From Nitzschia sp. pyKryTriq1 (lineage: Eukaryota > Bacillariophyta > Bacillariophyceae > Bacillariales > Bacillariaceae): a DNA stretch of 64,000 nucleotides. Position numbers and translations under genes: made by a program. Each line of letters begins with the position of its first letter. The first letter of the stretch is position 1. Below are positions 1-9,959 of this stretch, in pieces. The notes beneath the pieces were generated by a model, which was not told the origin of the DNA, did no database searches, and saw only the letters and a list, made by a program, of their open reading frames with translations. The stretch spans positions 2,318,722-2,382,721 of the forward strand of contig OY101121.1 in assembly GCA_956465555.1 (NCBI GenBank). The letters are read 5' to 3'.

Positions 1-936
1 GCTTCCATCAGTCGCAAAGGCGTCTCCTGGTGTTTGCGTGACTTCTGCCAATTCATTATAACAAAAATAGGAGCTTGGGATGTATCCCAAACCAGTAGTA
101 GTAGTAGTAGTATTGTCTGAGACATGTAGAGGCTGTGCGGTCTCGATCGTGTACTTGCGGCACCACTTTTTCCGTTGGAGGCAGCTTTCTTTGCTGATCC
201 CGCCCGCCGTTTCCAAACCTTCCGGTGTTTCGCAGTCGAGCGTTTGCGAATCCATATCCGGACAGGGTTCATACAGATCACAACCACCCTCGTTATCGTT
301 ATCGTTATCGTCCTGGCATTCATAAAACCTGATATAGTTGCGACCGGGTTCCAAGATACAATCCACTGGTTCTCCTGAGCGAGGTTCGATACAACTCTTC
401 AAATGCTTTTCAAAGGCTGGATCGTCCACCGAGTAGCCACTGTTCCCCGGTTCTCGATAGATGGCGAAGTGATAGCCGTTATCATAACCCATTTCATGGC
501 CGTCTTCCGAAGAAAAAACTATCAGATTGGACGGAAAGCTCGTGATGAGCTTGAGGTAGAGATCGCGATCGCTGGGTCCCAGACGTCCGGATTTGAAACC
601 CCCCTTTTCTCGCAGCTCTTTTAAAAAGCCGTTAATCTCTTGCGGGGGAGCCAAGAAATCAAGCAATTGATCCTGGATTCGACGTTCGACCTCGTAATTA
701 AAGTAACTAGCTGGTTCTCGATGATGATTCCGGTGCCGGTACTCGTACTCGTAGTCGCCTGCTGATGCTTGTTCTTGTTGACTGTCGGCAGCAGCATGCT
801 GTGCACCCACAAAAATGGACCCACACATGATGCCCACTATGAGCAGGAATGCCTCCTTTGCTGCGATTAATTGGCTGGTCCCTATTCTGCTGGTGCTGCT
901 GCTGCTGTTGCTCCGACTATTGCTGCCGCCACTCAT
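1..936 (-). CDS. Partial secreted or membrane-anchored protein, C-terminus outside the window
   Basis: An uninterrupted minus-strand frame runs from an ATG at 936 off the left edge (312 codons visible). Residues about 23-50 form a hydrophobic signal peptide or signal anchor after a Ser-rich start. The rest is hydrophilic and cysteine-rich, as expected for an extracytoplasmic domain. It carries the segment 'YREPGNSGY' followed by spaced cysteines (SCIEP, VDCILEP, FYECQ). From memory, this resembles the extracellular N-terminal part of diatom receptor-type nucleotide cyclases. That would fit the neighbouring cyclase/PDE genes, but it is inference: no catalytic domain lies within the window. An upstream in-frame ATG at 996 would add 20 residues. 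I prefer 936 because the anchor then sits closer to the N-terminus. The open frame is well supported; the function is not. Confidence 0.7.
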   Translation of the reverse strand, partial: MSGGSNSRSNSSSSTSRIGTSQLIAAKEAFLLIVGIMCGSIFVGAQHAAADSQQEQASAGDYEYEYRHRNHHREPASYFNYEVERRIQDQLLDFLAPPQEINGFLKELREKGGFKSGRLGPSDRDLYLKLITSFPSNLIVFSSEDGHEMGYDNGYHFAIYREPGNSGYSVDDPAFEKHLKSCIEPRSGEPVDCILEPGRNYIRFYECQDDNDNDNEGGCDLYEPCPDMDSQTLDCETPEGLETAGGISKESCLQRKKWCRKYTIETAQPLHVSDNTTTTTTGLGYIPSSYFCYNELAEVTQTPGDAFATDGS

Positions 937-1805
937 ATTGTATGATATGATCAGACGACTATGGTTGCTATGCAGCAGAAGTACCAGTATCAACATCAAT
1001 TCGTTGAATGAGAGATACTATGTATGAGAGATGATAATATGTTGCGCGATGAACGATGATGAGCCTATTATTGAAGATCTTCTCGTGCAACTACAGTACT
1101 TATTGTACGCAGTATTGCTGGTACTCGTAGCATTATTTCATACAGTTTTAGTTTTGGGAGCGCCCGCACGCGTGCGCGCAAGACCAAGACGACTGACTCG
1201 ACTCGTTCCCTCTCGCCCCAACGCATCGCATATCTCCCTCTCTATACCGGTATATTATATCTAAGATGTATCCTCTAAAACCACAAATTAGCTTCTTGAG
1301 CGAGGAGCAAGGAAGAGAAAACGATGTTCAGAAATCTCTTTTTCGATCCTTCTGTTGTTATCGTGAGAGAACACATACTAATACTACTAGTACTACTAGA
1401 CTGAGTGAGTCTACTACGAGTATATAGTACTACCGGCAACGAAGAGCTTGGACTATAAGTAGACTGGCATTTGTCCTCACGGCTTACAGTACTCCTAGTA
1501 GAAGACTACTACAAAGAAGCCTATTCAAATAGTAGTTTGACAAATAAAAGACATGCATCTAATATCGTTCTTATTTTTAAAACAGGTGATGGTCTATTTT
1601 CGAAACGTTTGGCGTTGCTGGTGTTGGTTGTTAGTACAAACATAATTATATGCAATATGGTACATCGCATGCTAGCTATAGCAAATGGGTGAAAAAAGTT
1701 CGCCAAGAGGTCATCGCATTGTGTGTGTGTGTGTGGTCTATATGGTGGAGAGGAGAATGGCGGCGGCGGCGGCGGTCTATCATCTCTCGTCGTTTGCAGG
1801 ATGAA
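937..1805. other. Intergenic spacer
   Basis: No convincing gene. It holds the presumed promoter of the partial gene to its left and the 3' flank of the PDE to its right. A short (GT)n run lies near 1722-1735 and (GGC)n near 1757-1773, with many CTACTAGTA-type short palindromes. Confidence 0.5.
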
Positions 1806-3299
1806 TTATCCAGCAAGGCGAAAGACATCGGGCATGTCCACCTTGTTGTTGCTCAGTTTCTGCCTCTTGGTCGGAGGTTCCTCCAGGACGGGTAATGGTA
1901 GACCGCTGCTGATGGCGTTCTCGTCATGAACGATAGTTCGCATGAACAAGCCGAATGCCACAATTCCAAAGAGAACGACAAAGTTGCCGAGACGTCGCTT
2001 CTTTGAGAGAGAAGTAGCAGCACTGGCCTGAGCTGGACATAACGAAGGAGTAGAAGTCTGTAGTTGAGCGACGCGAAGCCCTTGCTGCATCTCTTCGAGG
2101 ATCTTTTGTCCTTTATCATGCCATTGGCTTCGATTGTCTTGCGCGTTTTGAAGAAGGACGTAGGCAGTAGAACCAAACATTCCACTTTCTTTGAGACGCC
2201 TGGCTAGAGGAATGATGTGCTTGTCATAGAAGATCATCTCGCCGAGGTACCAGCCTTCCGATGGATCCTTGGCCGAGCGACCATCCCGGTAGGCGGCGTA
2301 CATTTCGCGAAAGAGACGCTCGTTCCATTCGCAATACACGTCGAAGGATTGCATAGTATGCGAAATGTCGGACGCCATCATGATGAGATCCATCAAGACC
2401 GTGGCCTTGCGATTTCGATCTTCCGAAGATAACCGAGAGTCCATCTCTTCATCCATGGTCTTGCTGCCAAAGGCCTTTTCCCACTTGCGATTGTTGAAGG
2501 CTCGAAGGGCAGCGTCAGCAATGTCAGTGGACATGACAATGTTGACTACCATGGCGCGGAACCTCTTGTATTCTCGGCGGGAAGGAAAGATGCAAGCTCT
2601 CAGGTCGTGAAATTGTTCTTCCTCTAGGAGATCCCATGCTACATCCACTGATGTTTGCTCTGCCAGACTTCGGTTTTGATATTTGGCCGCCACCGTTGGT
2701 TTTTCCTTGGCCAGTTGCGTGTTTGGGACGCCCACATGCTCGACATCATGAATCAAGGCAGAGAAGATGAGAGCAAACTGGGCCAAGGCGTCCGAGCCGA
2801 GGCCACAGGCTCCAGAATTCGAGCTGCACGAGACTGGGGGGAGATGTGACCATGCATCCGTTTTCTCGCAGTCAACGGGGCTTTTAGGGAGGTCGTTGGC
2901 CACGACACTGCGAAGTAATTGATACGCGCTGAACGTCACATGCGACGCGTGCTCGAAGGAATGGAAGGGGTTGGTGGGGTGATACAAAGACGAGACGCGA
3001 GTGACAAAGAGTCGAAGTTGCTCCTTGACAGCCTGCGACAGCGGAGACATTGAGTCGTCATCGTTATCGCCAGAGCTGTCCGAACTCTCACCCGAGAGAA
3101 AAGAAGGGTCTTCCACTTCCAGCACTTCGGTTAGCTCATCCAGCACCATGGAATCCGCCTTCTTAGACTGAAATCGCTGCCTGAGATGAGTGGTATCGGC
3201 ATGGCTTCTTCGTTCTCCGGTTCTTTGGTTTGCGACTCTCTGAAGTAGAGGAGCAAGTAGCTCACAATGGAACTGGATAAGTTCTTCGTTGGAATGCAT
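1806..3299 (-). CDS. Stand-alone 3',5'-cyclic nucleotide phosphodiesterase with C-terminal membrane anchor
   Basis: This intronless 497-residue protein would hydrolyse cAMP and/or cGMP. The class I PDE (HD-type) metal site is visible: HSFEHASH (His113, His117), ALIHDVEH (His184, Asp185) and ASDISH (Asp311). The usual Asn of the first motif is Ser114. The second motif reads HDVEHVGVPNTQ, with Gln where the family signature expects a hydrophobic residue. Residues about 437-454 form one transmembrane helix after a basic KKRR stretch, so this is probably a tail-anchored enzyme facing the cytosol. Its first 100 residues (MVLDELTEVLEVEDP and around) match the linker between cyclase and PDE in the receptor genes at 4237-8538 and 25330-29732. 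It therefore looks like the C-terminal half of such a receptor. The start is an ATG at 3299. Substrate specificity cannot be read from the sequence. Confidence 0.93.
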   Translation of the reverse strand: MHSNEELIQFHCELLAPLLQRVANQRTGERRSHADTTHLRQRFQSKKADSMVLDELTEVLEVEDPSFLSGESSDSSGDNDDDSMSPLSQAVKEQLRLFVTRVSSLYHPTNPFHSFEHASHVTFSAYQLLRSVVANDLPKSPVDCEKTDAWSHLPPVSCSSNSGACGLGSDALAQFALIFSALIHDVEHVGVPNTQLAKEKPTVAAKYQNRSLAEQTSVDVAWDLLEEEQFHDLRACIFPSRREYKRFRAMVVNIVMSTDIADAALRAFNNRKWEKAFGSKTMDEEMDSRLSSEDRNRKATVLMDLIMMASDISHTMQSFDVYCEWNERLFREMYAAYRDGRSAKDPSEGWYLGEMIFYDKHIIPLARRLKESGMFGSTAYVLLQNAQDNRSQWHDKGQKILEEMQQGLRVAQLQTSTPSLCPAQASAATSLSKKRRLGNFVVLFGIVAFGLFMRTIVHDENAISSGLPLPVLEEPPTKRQKLSNNKVDMPDVFRLAG

Positions 3300-4236
3300 G
3301 TTGATGAAAGCGTTGGGTGTTGTGTTGCAAGGGGTATTCGTTTATCAGTTTGCCTGCTGAAATATTTTTTATGTTTCTTGTGCGCTTTTTTGTGTCTTTG
3401 GTCTTTGAACTCTGAACCATTGAGCTCTTGCTTGCGAACAGAGGAATAGTGCGAAGAAAATAGCCAATGTGATGGTTTCTGACTGTACAATGAGATAGAA
3501 ATCTCATGGGCAGGTCTACTGTACTTCTTCACTGTGTGTTCTACTCAAAAATGTCAATGGGGAGGCAGATCGTGATTTTTTCTGTCCCGTACATTCTCAG
3601 TATTCATTCGTGTAGAAAAGACATTGGGAATAGTCCCAAGGGGATCGCTGGAAAGACGTGGTCAGTTTGAGACGCTATTCTCACTGATGCAATCAGAATT
3701 CTTATGAGCCCTTCACAACCTTCCTTGAATGAAGGAGCATGCTGCCGACATTCCCTCAAACTGACGTGGCGATAGTGCGGGAATGACCCTTGGGTTGGCA
3801 TCAAGTCTTGGTGCCTTTGCCTTATTTTTTACGATACATCATAATGGTGGCTTGGGAAGGAAGAGCACGTATGCATTCAACGGTATGGCGGCGTTGGTTT
3901 GTTTTGTTCCATTTTAACCGAGCCGATGTGGTGCGATAGGTGTCAACAGGAGATGACATCATCTCGTTCAGAAGGCAATCATAGAGATCTTTCTTGCCAA
4001 GTTACTAGTACTTGGTCTCCCTTCCCGTTCATCGAGTTGCTTTTTAGGATGATCGTTTTCTTGAATGGTTCTTCGGAAAATCATTGTTAGTTCTTGAAAG
4101 TAGAGGTAGTGCCGTCGTGCATGCCAAAGAAGTCCTCGAAAGCTAAGAGCTATTCAATACGAAACTCTTTACTAAAATTATTTCGTTAATAAATTCCCCT
4201 TCAAAACGTGCATTTAAAAATCTGAGAGACCAATGT
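3300..4236. other. Spacer between the PDE gene and the cyclase/PDE receptor
   Basis: No gene seen. It holds the presumed PDE promoter and the receptor 3' flank. An 11-bp inverted repeat (GTCAGTTTGAG near 3660 and its complement near 3756) brackets about 85 bases. No cyclase reading frame survives here that could have belonged to the PDE gene. Confidence 0.45.
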
Positions 4237-7200
4237 CTACTCCGGGTCTTCTAAACCCCCCTCCTCGTCATCGAAATCATGGGAACTTTCAAAATTCGCA
4301 ATCATTTGTTTGCAGACTTCAAGTCCCTTTCGCTCCCATTCATCCCGATTTTCCGTCGCATACTGGAGGTATTCCGCGCTCGAAACTCCAAATACTCCAC
4401 ATTCCTTCAACTTGTGAGCCAGTGGGATGACATAGTTATCAAAGAACCACAACTCGCCCTTGTACCAGCCTTCGCTGGGATCCTTATCCGACCTCGATTC
4501 CTTGTAGGCCAGATACATTTCTTGGAAAAGTCGCTCGTTCCACTTGATGTACACGTGCCAATGCTGCATGGTGTGGGCGACGTCGGACGCTTGGATAATG
4601 TGCTCGAGGACGATTGTAGCCTTGCGGTTGAACGACTCCGTTTTGTCTTCGTCGGGGAATGGGAATTCTTCCGGATGGAAGCATCTCTGCCATCGTGCCT
4701 TTCGAAGCGCACCAAGATCCTTGTCAAAAATATCCGTCGCCATGACGCAATTGACAATGAGCTCGCGGAAATGTTTCAACTCACTGGGCGTCGGGAACAT
4801 GCACTTGCGAAGATTCTTAAAGTCGTCTTCGAGAAGAATATCCCAAGCAATATCAATGGAGCGCTGCTCCGCGATACTTTGGTTTCGGTACTTCTTGGCC
4901 GTTTCGGGTTCTTCTTGGGCCAAGATACCATTGGGTACACCTGGATGGTCGACGTCGTGAATCAATGCAGAGAAGACTACCGCAAACTGGGCGACAGGGT
5001 CAGAGCTAATACCCAGCGTAGCCTGGTGCAGATCCTTGGCCACAGCCAATACCTTCTCGATGATCTTCTCTTTCGAATTACGACGATAGTTCACATCTTC
5101 CGGCATGACGATACGCTTCAGCAGCTTGTTGGCAGATAGAGCGACATGGGAAGCATGCTCAAAGCTGTAGGTGCAAGAAGAGAAAAGTGATAAAGCAGAG
5201 AGTTTTGTGAGATGCTTTATTCATTCATTCGGCGATACATCCCGTAGAATAATACTGCTGGCACTTACTTGTGAAAGGGATTCGGATGGTACATATCAGC
5301 TACTCGTCGAATATAGAGTCTCATTTCAGCTCGGACGACATCAGGGATCTCGACCATGTAGTCGGAAGCCATTTTCACTGATGCTTCCTCGTTGTATTTC
5401 GGCATTTCGATTACCTCTTTAACTTCATCCAGCGCAACCGAACCCTTCTTGGTGGACAGCTCCATTTCCCGACTAATATCTTGTTCCACACTTCGTCGAG
5501 CGATAATCTTCTTCATCAGAGAGATCATCACTTCAGCGTTGTAGTCCACCAAACGATCAATTTTGTTCTTGGCTTCGTTTTCCATCTCCCAATCCATCGC
5601 GAGTTGTTTACTGTTGCGTTTGTTAGTACTCTGGAGGCTGCTGCTATCACGGACACCAATGCCGCCAGTAGCGGCCAGCGCTGCCGCACTTTCAGCGAGC
5701 TTGTTAATATCTTCTTCATCGTGGTCTCCCCGATTCGACGATGAGATATTTGTGCCACTTCGCATCTTGGTGGGCATGAGCGAAGTCCGATTGACCTTGC
5801 GGAAATTCGTCTTGAGCCAATAGGTGACGAGTTCGCCTCTTCCCGTGGCGACGATGGATTCACCTGTCTCTTGCAACCAATCCCCCTTTCCACCCTTGAT
5901 GAGTAGATCAGCCGTCTCTTTACTCACATGGATACGTCCGGCTTTTCCGGAGCTCTCGATCTTCGACGTGGTACTCATAGTATCTCCAAACAATTGAAAT
6001 CGGGACTTTTCACCGCGCAAGACACCTGCCGTGACAGGACCCGAATGTAACCCGATACGAAAGCCTAGATCGCCCGTGCCTGGTCCCAGCTGCGACTCCA
6101 GAGCTCCCGTCAGATCCTTGATTTGTGCCAAACTTGTATTGGCAAACTTGGCCATCAATACAGCGTGATCGGCACGAGGGTCTGGAATTCCAGTCGCTGC
6201 CACATAACAATCCCTGTGTATGATTTGCGAAAGCGAAATTATAGAACAAGTGAGTGACCACGGCAGTTGACTTTCCTGTTTCTTTTGTTCCTGTGTGTAT
6301 TCGAAGTTGTAAACTACTTACCCCACAGTTTCCACTTTAAAGACACCCAAGCGACGAGCGGCCTTGTCCATGGCCCCATACAATGTTTCCAATAGTGTAA
6401 AAACCTGAGCGGGCTCTCGGGTGGAAGACCAAGCTGTAAAGCCAGACAAATCCGCATACATGATGGTAACAGCCGGGAAGAACTCGGCAATGGGTTCACT
6501 CCCGACAATTCCACCATAGTTGTTACTGTTTTTGCGGGAGATATGACCACCGGCCGTAGGAGCCAGGTAGGATTGCAACTTAGATTTGGGAGTATCCATC
6601 ATGGCATAGTCCGAGGGAAGCATACTCTGCAAGCGTTTGCTATTCTTTTCCTTTCCTTCGTCCAAGAGACGATTTCGAATTCCGGCGGGAAAGAGAGACT
6701 TGATAATGGCGGTACTTCGTGTGGCAGCCTGAAGGACCTTCTTTTGGCGACTAAAGAATGTGGCGGGGGTAATAATGGCAAGAGTAGAAGTAGCAGTAGC
6801 AGAAGAACAACAACAAGGAAACAAGTGGGAGAAGTGAGAAAAAAATCAAGCAGCAGTAGCAGCAACAGCAACGACAAAACTTCCCCATGGTTGATGGTAC
6901 TGATATGCACATAATAGTACTCGAAGAATGTAATACTTACGTTTGAATGAAATGATCGTAACAGATAAAAACAGCTGCCGTGACCACAAAAATAGCTCCC
7001 AACGCAATTCCTGAAAGAAGTGGTTGCTTGGTCAAATACTTGGATTCAAATTCTTGGGTGGGATAGACTTGGATTCTATACGCGCATAAATCATCCAAAG
7101 ATGATGATGATGATGATGCTGATGAGGAGCCAGCACTAGCAGCACCCAGCAAAGCATCGCCGTCGTTCATCATCATCATTCGTTCCCAAAATCCATCAAA

Positions 7201-8538
7201 CGAACTGGCCATGACTAGACCAAGTTCATTCTTGTAGTGCGACAAGCCAGTTTGGACAAACTTGGTCGCATTGCCATCGTCACTGCTGGACACTTGAAAG
7301 GTATATCCTCCATCACCATCACCATCACCATCATCACCACCACACGAAGGGATGAGTTCAATGGTCAATGGTCCACTGATTCCATGAACGGATCCTTCCC
7401 AAAAGGTACTCCATCCAATATCCAGAGTCAGACTTGCCACCATTTTCTTCTTCTCGTCTTCTTCTTGTTGTTGTTGTTGTTGCTGTTGCTGTAACAAGGG
7501 CGTATACAAAAAGACATGAGGGCCCTCCTCATTGCCATAGGAATTCACCAATGAATGAGGAGTATTATCTCCATTCAATTGTGATTCGGAAAACAAGGTC
7601 GATTGACCACCCAGACGTTGGATCTGATTCAAGACGGAACGTCGCATCTCTTCGGATGGTTGATTGAACATGGCAATTCCTCCAGTCTGCTTCTTCTTGG
7701 TGGTGGTACTAGTAGCCGAGGAGGAGGAGGAGGAGGAGGATTGCCAAATGGGAGAGTAAAAGTCCATACCCGTACCCCGTTCTTGAGCGACGGCTTGAGA
7801 ATTGTCATCGTATCGATACATTCCATTGGCGACATCCCAATTGGAGATGCGATAGAACGATTCTTCTTGATCGTCGTCAGTGACGGAAGAAGAAGAAGAA
7901 GTACTTGTAGTAAAGTTGTTCAGTAGATAATACTGATGTTCGGCCGCATAGGCTTCCCACGCCTCCCGATCACTGGGCTCCACCAAGGGAGAGAACCATA
8001 CCGAAGTCGCGTTGGTGAGACGCAGAGTCGAAGCCACTCGACGATCAAAGTGAGAGAGACTGACCATGGGCCAATTGTTATTGTTAGTATTCACAGACGC
8101 TGACGACGACAAGGCTTGTGCCAACGACGCGGCGGCAGCCACTCGGTATTCGACTCGATTCAAAAAGGTCTGCACCACCTTTTCGGCATATTGATAGAAT
8201 ACTTGACTGTAGTTTTCTTGTTCATATTCGGTTGCAAACTTCCACCAGAGCCACGCCGTAATGACTGCCAAACTCAAGAGAAAGCACAAGACAAAGATCT
8301 TGGCAGCTCCCATGGCAGTCGCTGATGACTTGTCACCAACATACTCATCAAAGCCATCCGTACCGTTGGTGCGAGACGTGTGGGTTCCGTCGGTGGACGA
8401 TGCCGAGTGGGTGTTGTGACTGCTCGAGTTATCATTGGAGCGACTGGAAAGAGAGATAACGTCCTCCTCCTGCTCGGACAACTCCTCCTCGTCCAGCACG
8501 GCTGTATCTTTGCTGGTACGCTCACCAATGTTCATCAT
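4237..8538 (-). CDS. Receptor-type class III nucleotide cyclase/phosphodiesterase fusion (receptor 1)
   Basis: Four exons: 8538-6941, 6750-6322, 6213-5269 and 5164-4237. All three introns are GT-AG and phase 2, totalling 3900 nt and 1299 residues. Order: acidic cytosolic N-terminus; TM1 about 80-100; extracellular sensor of about 400 residues with Ser/Asn/Gln tracts; TM2 about 505-527; cyclase domain about 620-800; linker; PDE from about 975. The cyclase keeps the metal aspartates (ADLSGF, Asp633; VGDCY, Asp677) and the guanine-type Glu in KVETVGD (Glu673). It has FGDTMSTTSK where active enzymes have NTASR: the transition-state Asn and Arg are Ser756 and Lys760. The PDE metal motifs HNFEHASH, ALIHDVDH and ASDVAH are intact. 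Bifunctional cyclase/PDE receptors are known in diatoms. I infer a cGMP-related role with weak or no cyclase activity. The ligand is unknown. Confidence 0.92.
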
Positions 8539-9959
8539 GGTGTAGTATACGTAGTACTGTAGATTATGTTGTGTCGCGCACGAAGATTACGTAAGCGACT
8601 TTTGGTCTTTTCTTCGCTTGCTTTGTTAGTTGCTTGCTTGCTTTTGCTTGCTTGCTTGCTTGCTTACTTCTGACTTGTGACCAGCTAGCAGCAGGAGCTT
8701 ATTCTGACAAAAGAATAATAATACCACGACGACGACGACGTTGCAGTGATGTGGTGCTACCGCTACTGGTGTAGCAACTTCGATGATGGCGGTCGGTTCG
8801 TACTGCTGCTGGTATTATGTTGTTGTTCTTGGACGGACGAGCGAGAAGACAGTATTACTTGTACAGCAGCAATAACGACACTAATACGAGAATAATATTA
8901 CTTTCAATACTCGCGTATCTTCTCTTCATGCCTCTCCCGCTCTGTGCAAAAACAAAGAGGGACACCTGAGAATCATCATCATTCATCATCATTCATCACG
9001 TTATGTATGACGGAAGGAGAAGAAGTGCCGGAAGCAGAAGAAGTCTAAGGGCTTTTGTACTTCTTGAGCCCACGCCTCACAAACACATAGGGCTGGTACT
9101 ATTCTCTACGTACAAGGAGAGGAATACCAACTGTATGTATCTACCGGTAGCGGAAGAGACGCACGTGCTGCGTGCGTCAGGAGAAGGGTCATTGACAGAA
9201 TAGCCAGTATAAGCCCTATTCCGATTTTTATGTCGAGATGATTTTTTACCTAAGCCAACAGTACCTGAGAAGCGAGAAGGCAGGACATACATGCATGCAT
9301 GGAGTTCGTTTTCTCCTCTTATTAGTCTATGTACTTCTTTTCTTCGCCAACAACCCAAACTTGATGATCTCTATCCGATCCGATCCGCATCCGATCCAGA
9401 GGCGAATGTAGGTACTGGGACTATGCATGTTACATATATTCAATAGCAATAGGTAGCATACATACATACATACCTTATATTTCATTTTTAATTTCGCTTC
9501 GTTGGATCCATTCGATTGAGGTTCCGTCTCGCCACGCACGAGTAAGTAAAGAAGCGAATAACGCCGCGCCGCGCGCCTTCGCATTCTTCACGATGACGAG
9601 AGAGAAGCGAAAAACGCAGATGATGATGGATGAATGATGACGATGATGATGATGATGTTGTATCAGACGAACGAATGAGACACGGAATATATGACGATAA
9701 AAAAGATGTTTGGAAAGCGAACGATGGTTTTCCTTTCTCCTTTCCTCTAAAACATTGACCACACAAAACTCGTACCGGTACAGTGTATACCGATACTGAT
9801 ACCGATACCGATACGGATACTGGTAGTCAACAGAACAGATAACAGACAACAGAGATAACAGCGAACTGAAGATCGAAAAGTGAAAGTGTACGGTACAGGT
9901 AGTAGTACAAGTACTCTTCGCTCTACTCTCTACTCTCTACTACTTGAGTATTGCATATC
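8539..9959. other. Divergent intergenic region between receptor 1 and the multicopper oxidase
   Basis: The two flanking genes are transcribed away from each other, so this should hold both promoters. It contains (GCTT)n near 8617-8665, ACGACG runs, ATCATTC repeats near 8975-9000 and a (GATACC)-like run near 9785-9825. No coding region recognised. Confidence 0.5.

Noticed and set aside
4279-5139. Plus-strand 286-codon open frame opposite the receptor 1 PDE exon
   Set aside because: It mirrors the conserved PDE coding strand and has no domain of its own; antisense openness follows from the codon use of the real gene.
9760-9950. GTAC cores upstream of the multicopper oxidase as copper-response elements
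   Set aside because: GTAC is common in nearly all spacers of this window, so its presence here carries no weight.
9951-9959. TTG start for the multicopper oxidase
   Set aside because: A proper ATG three codons downstream begins the signal peptide; nuclear genes of this type use ATG.
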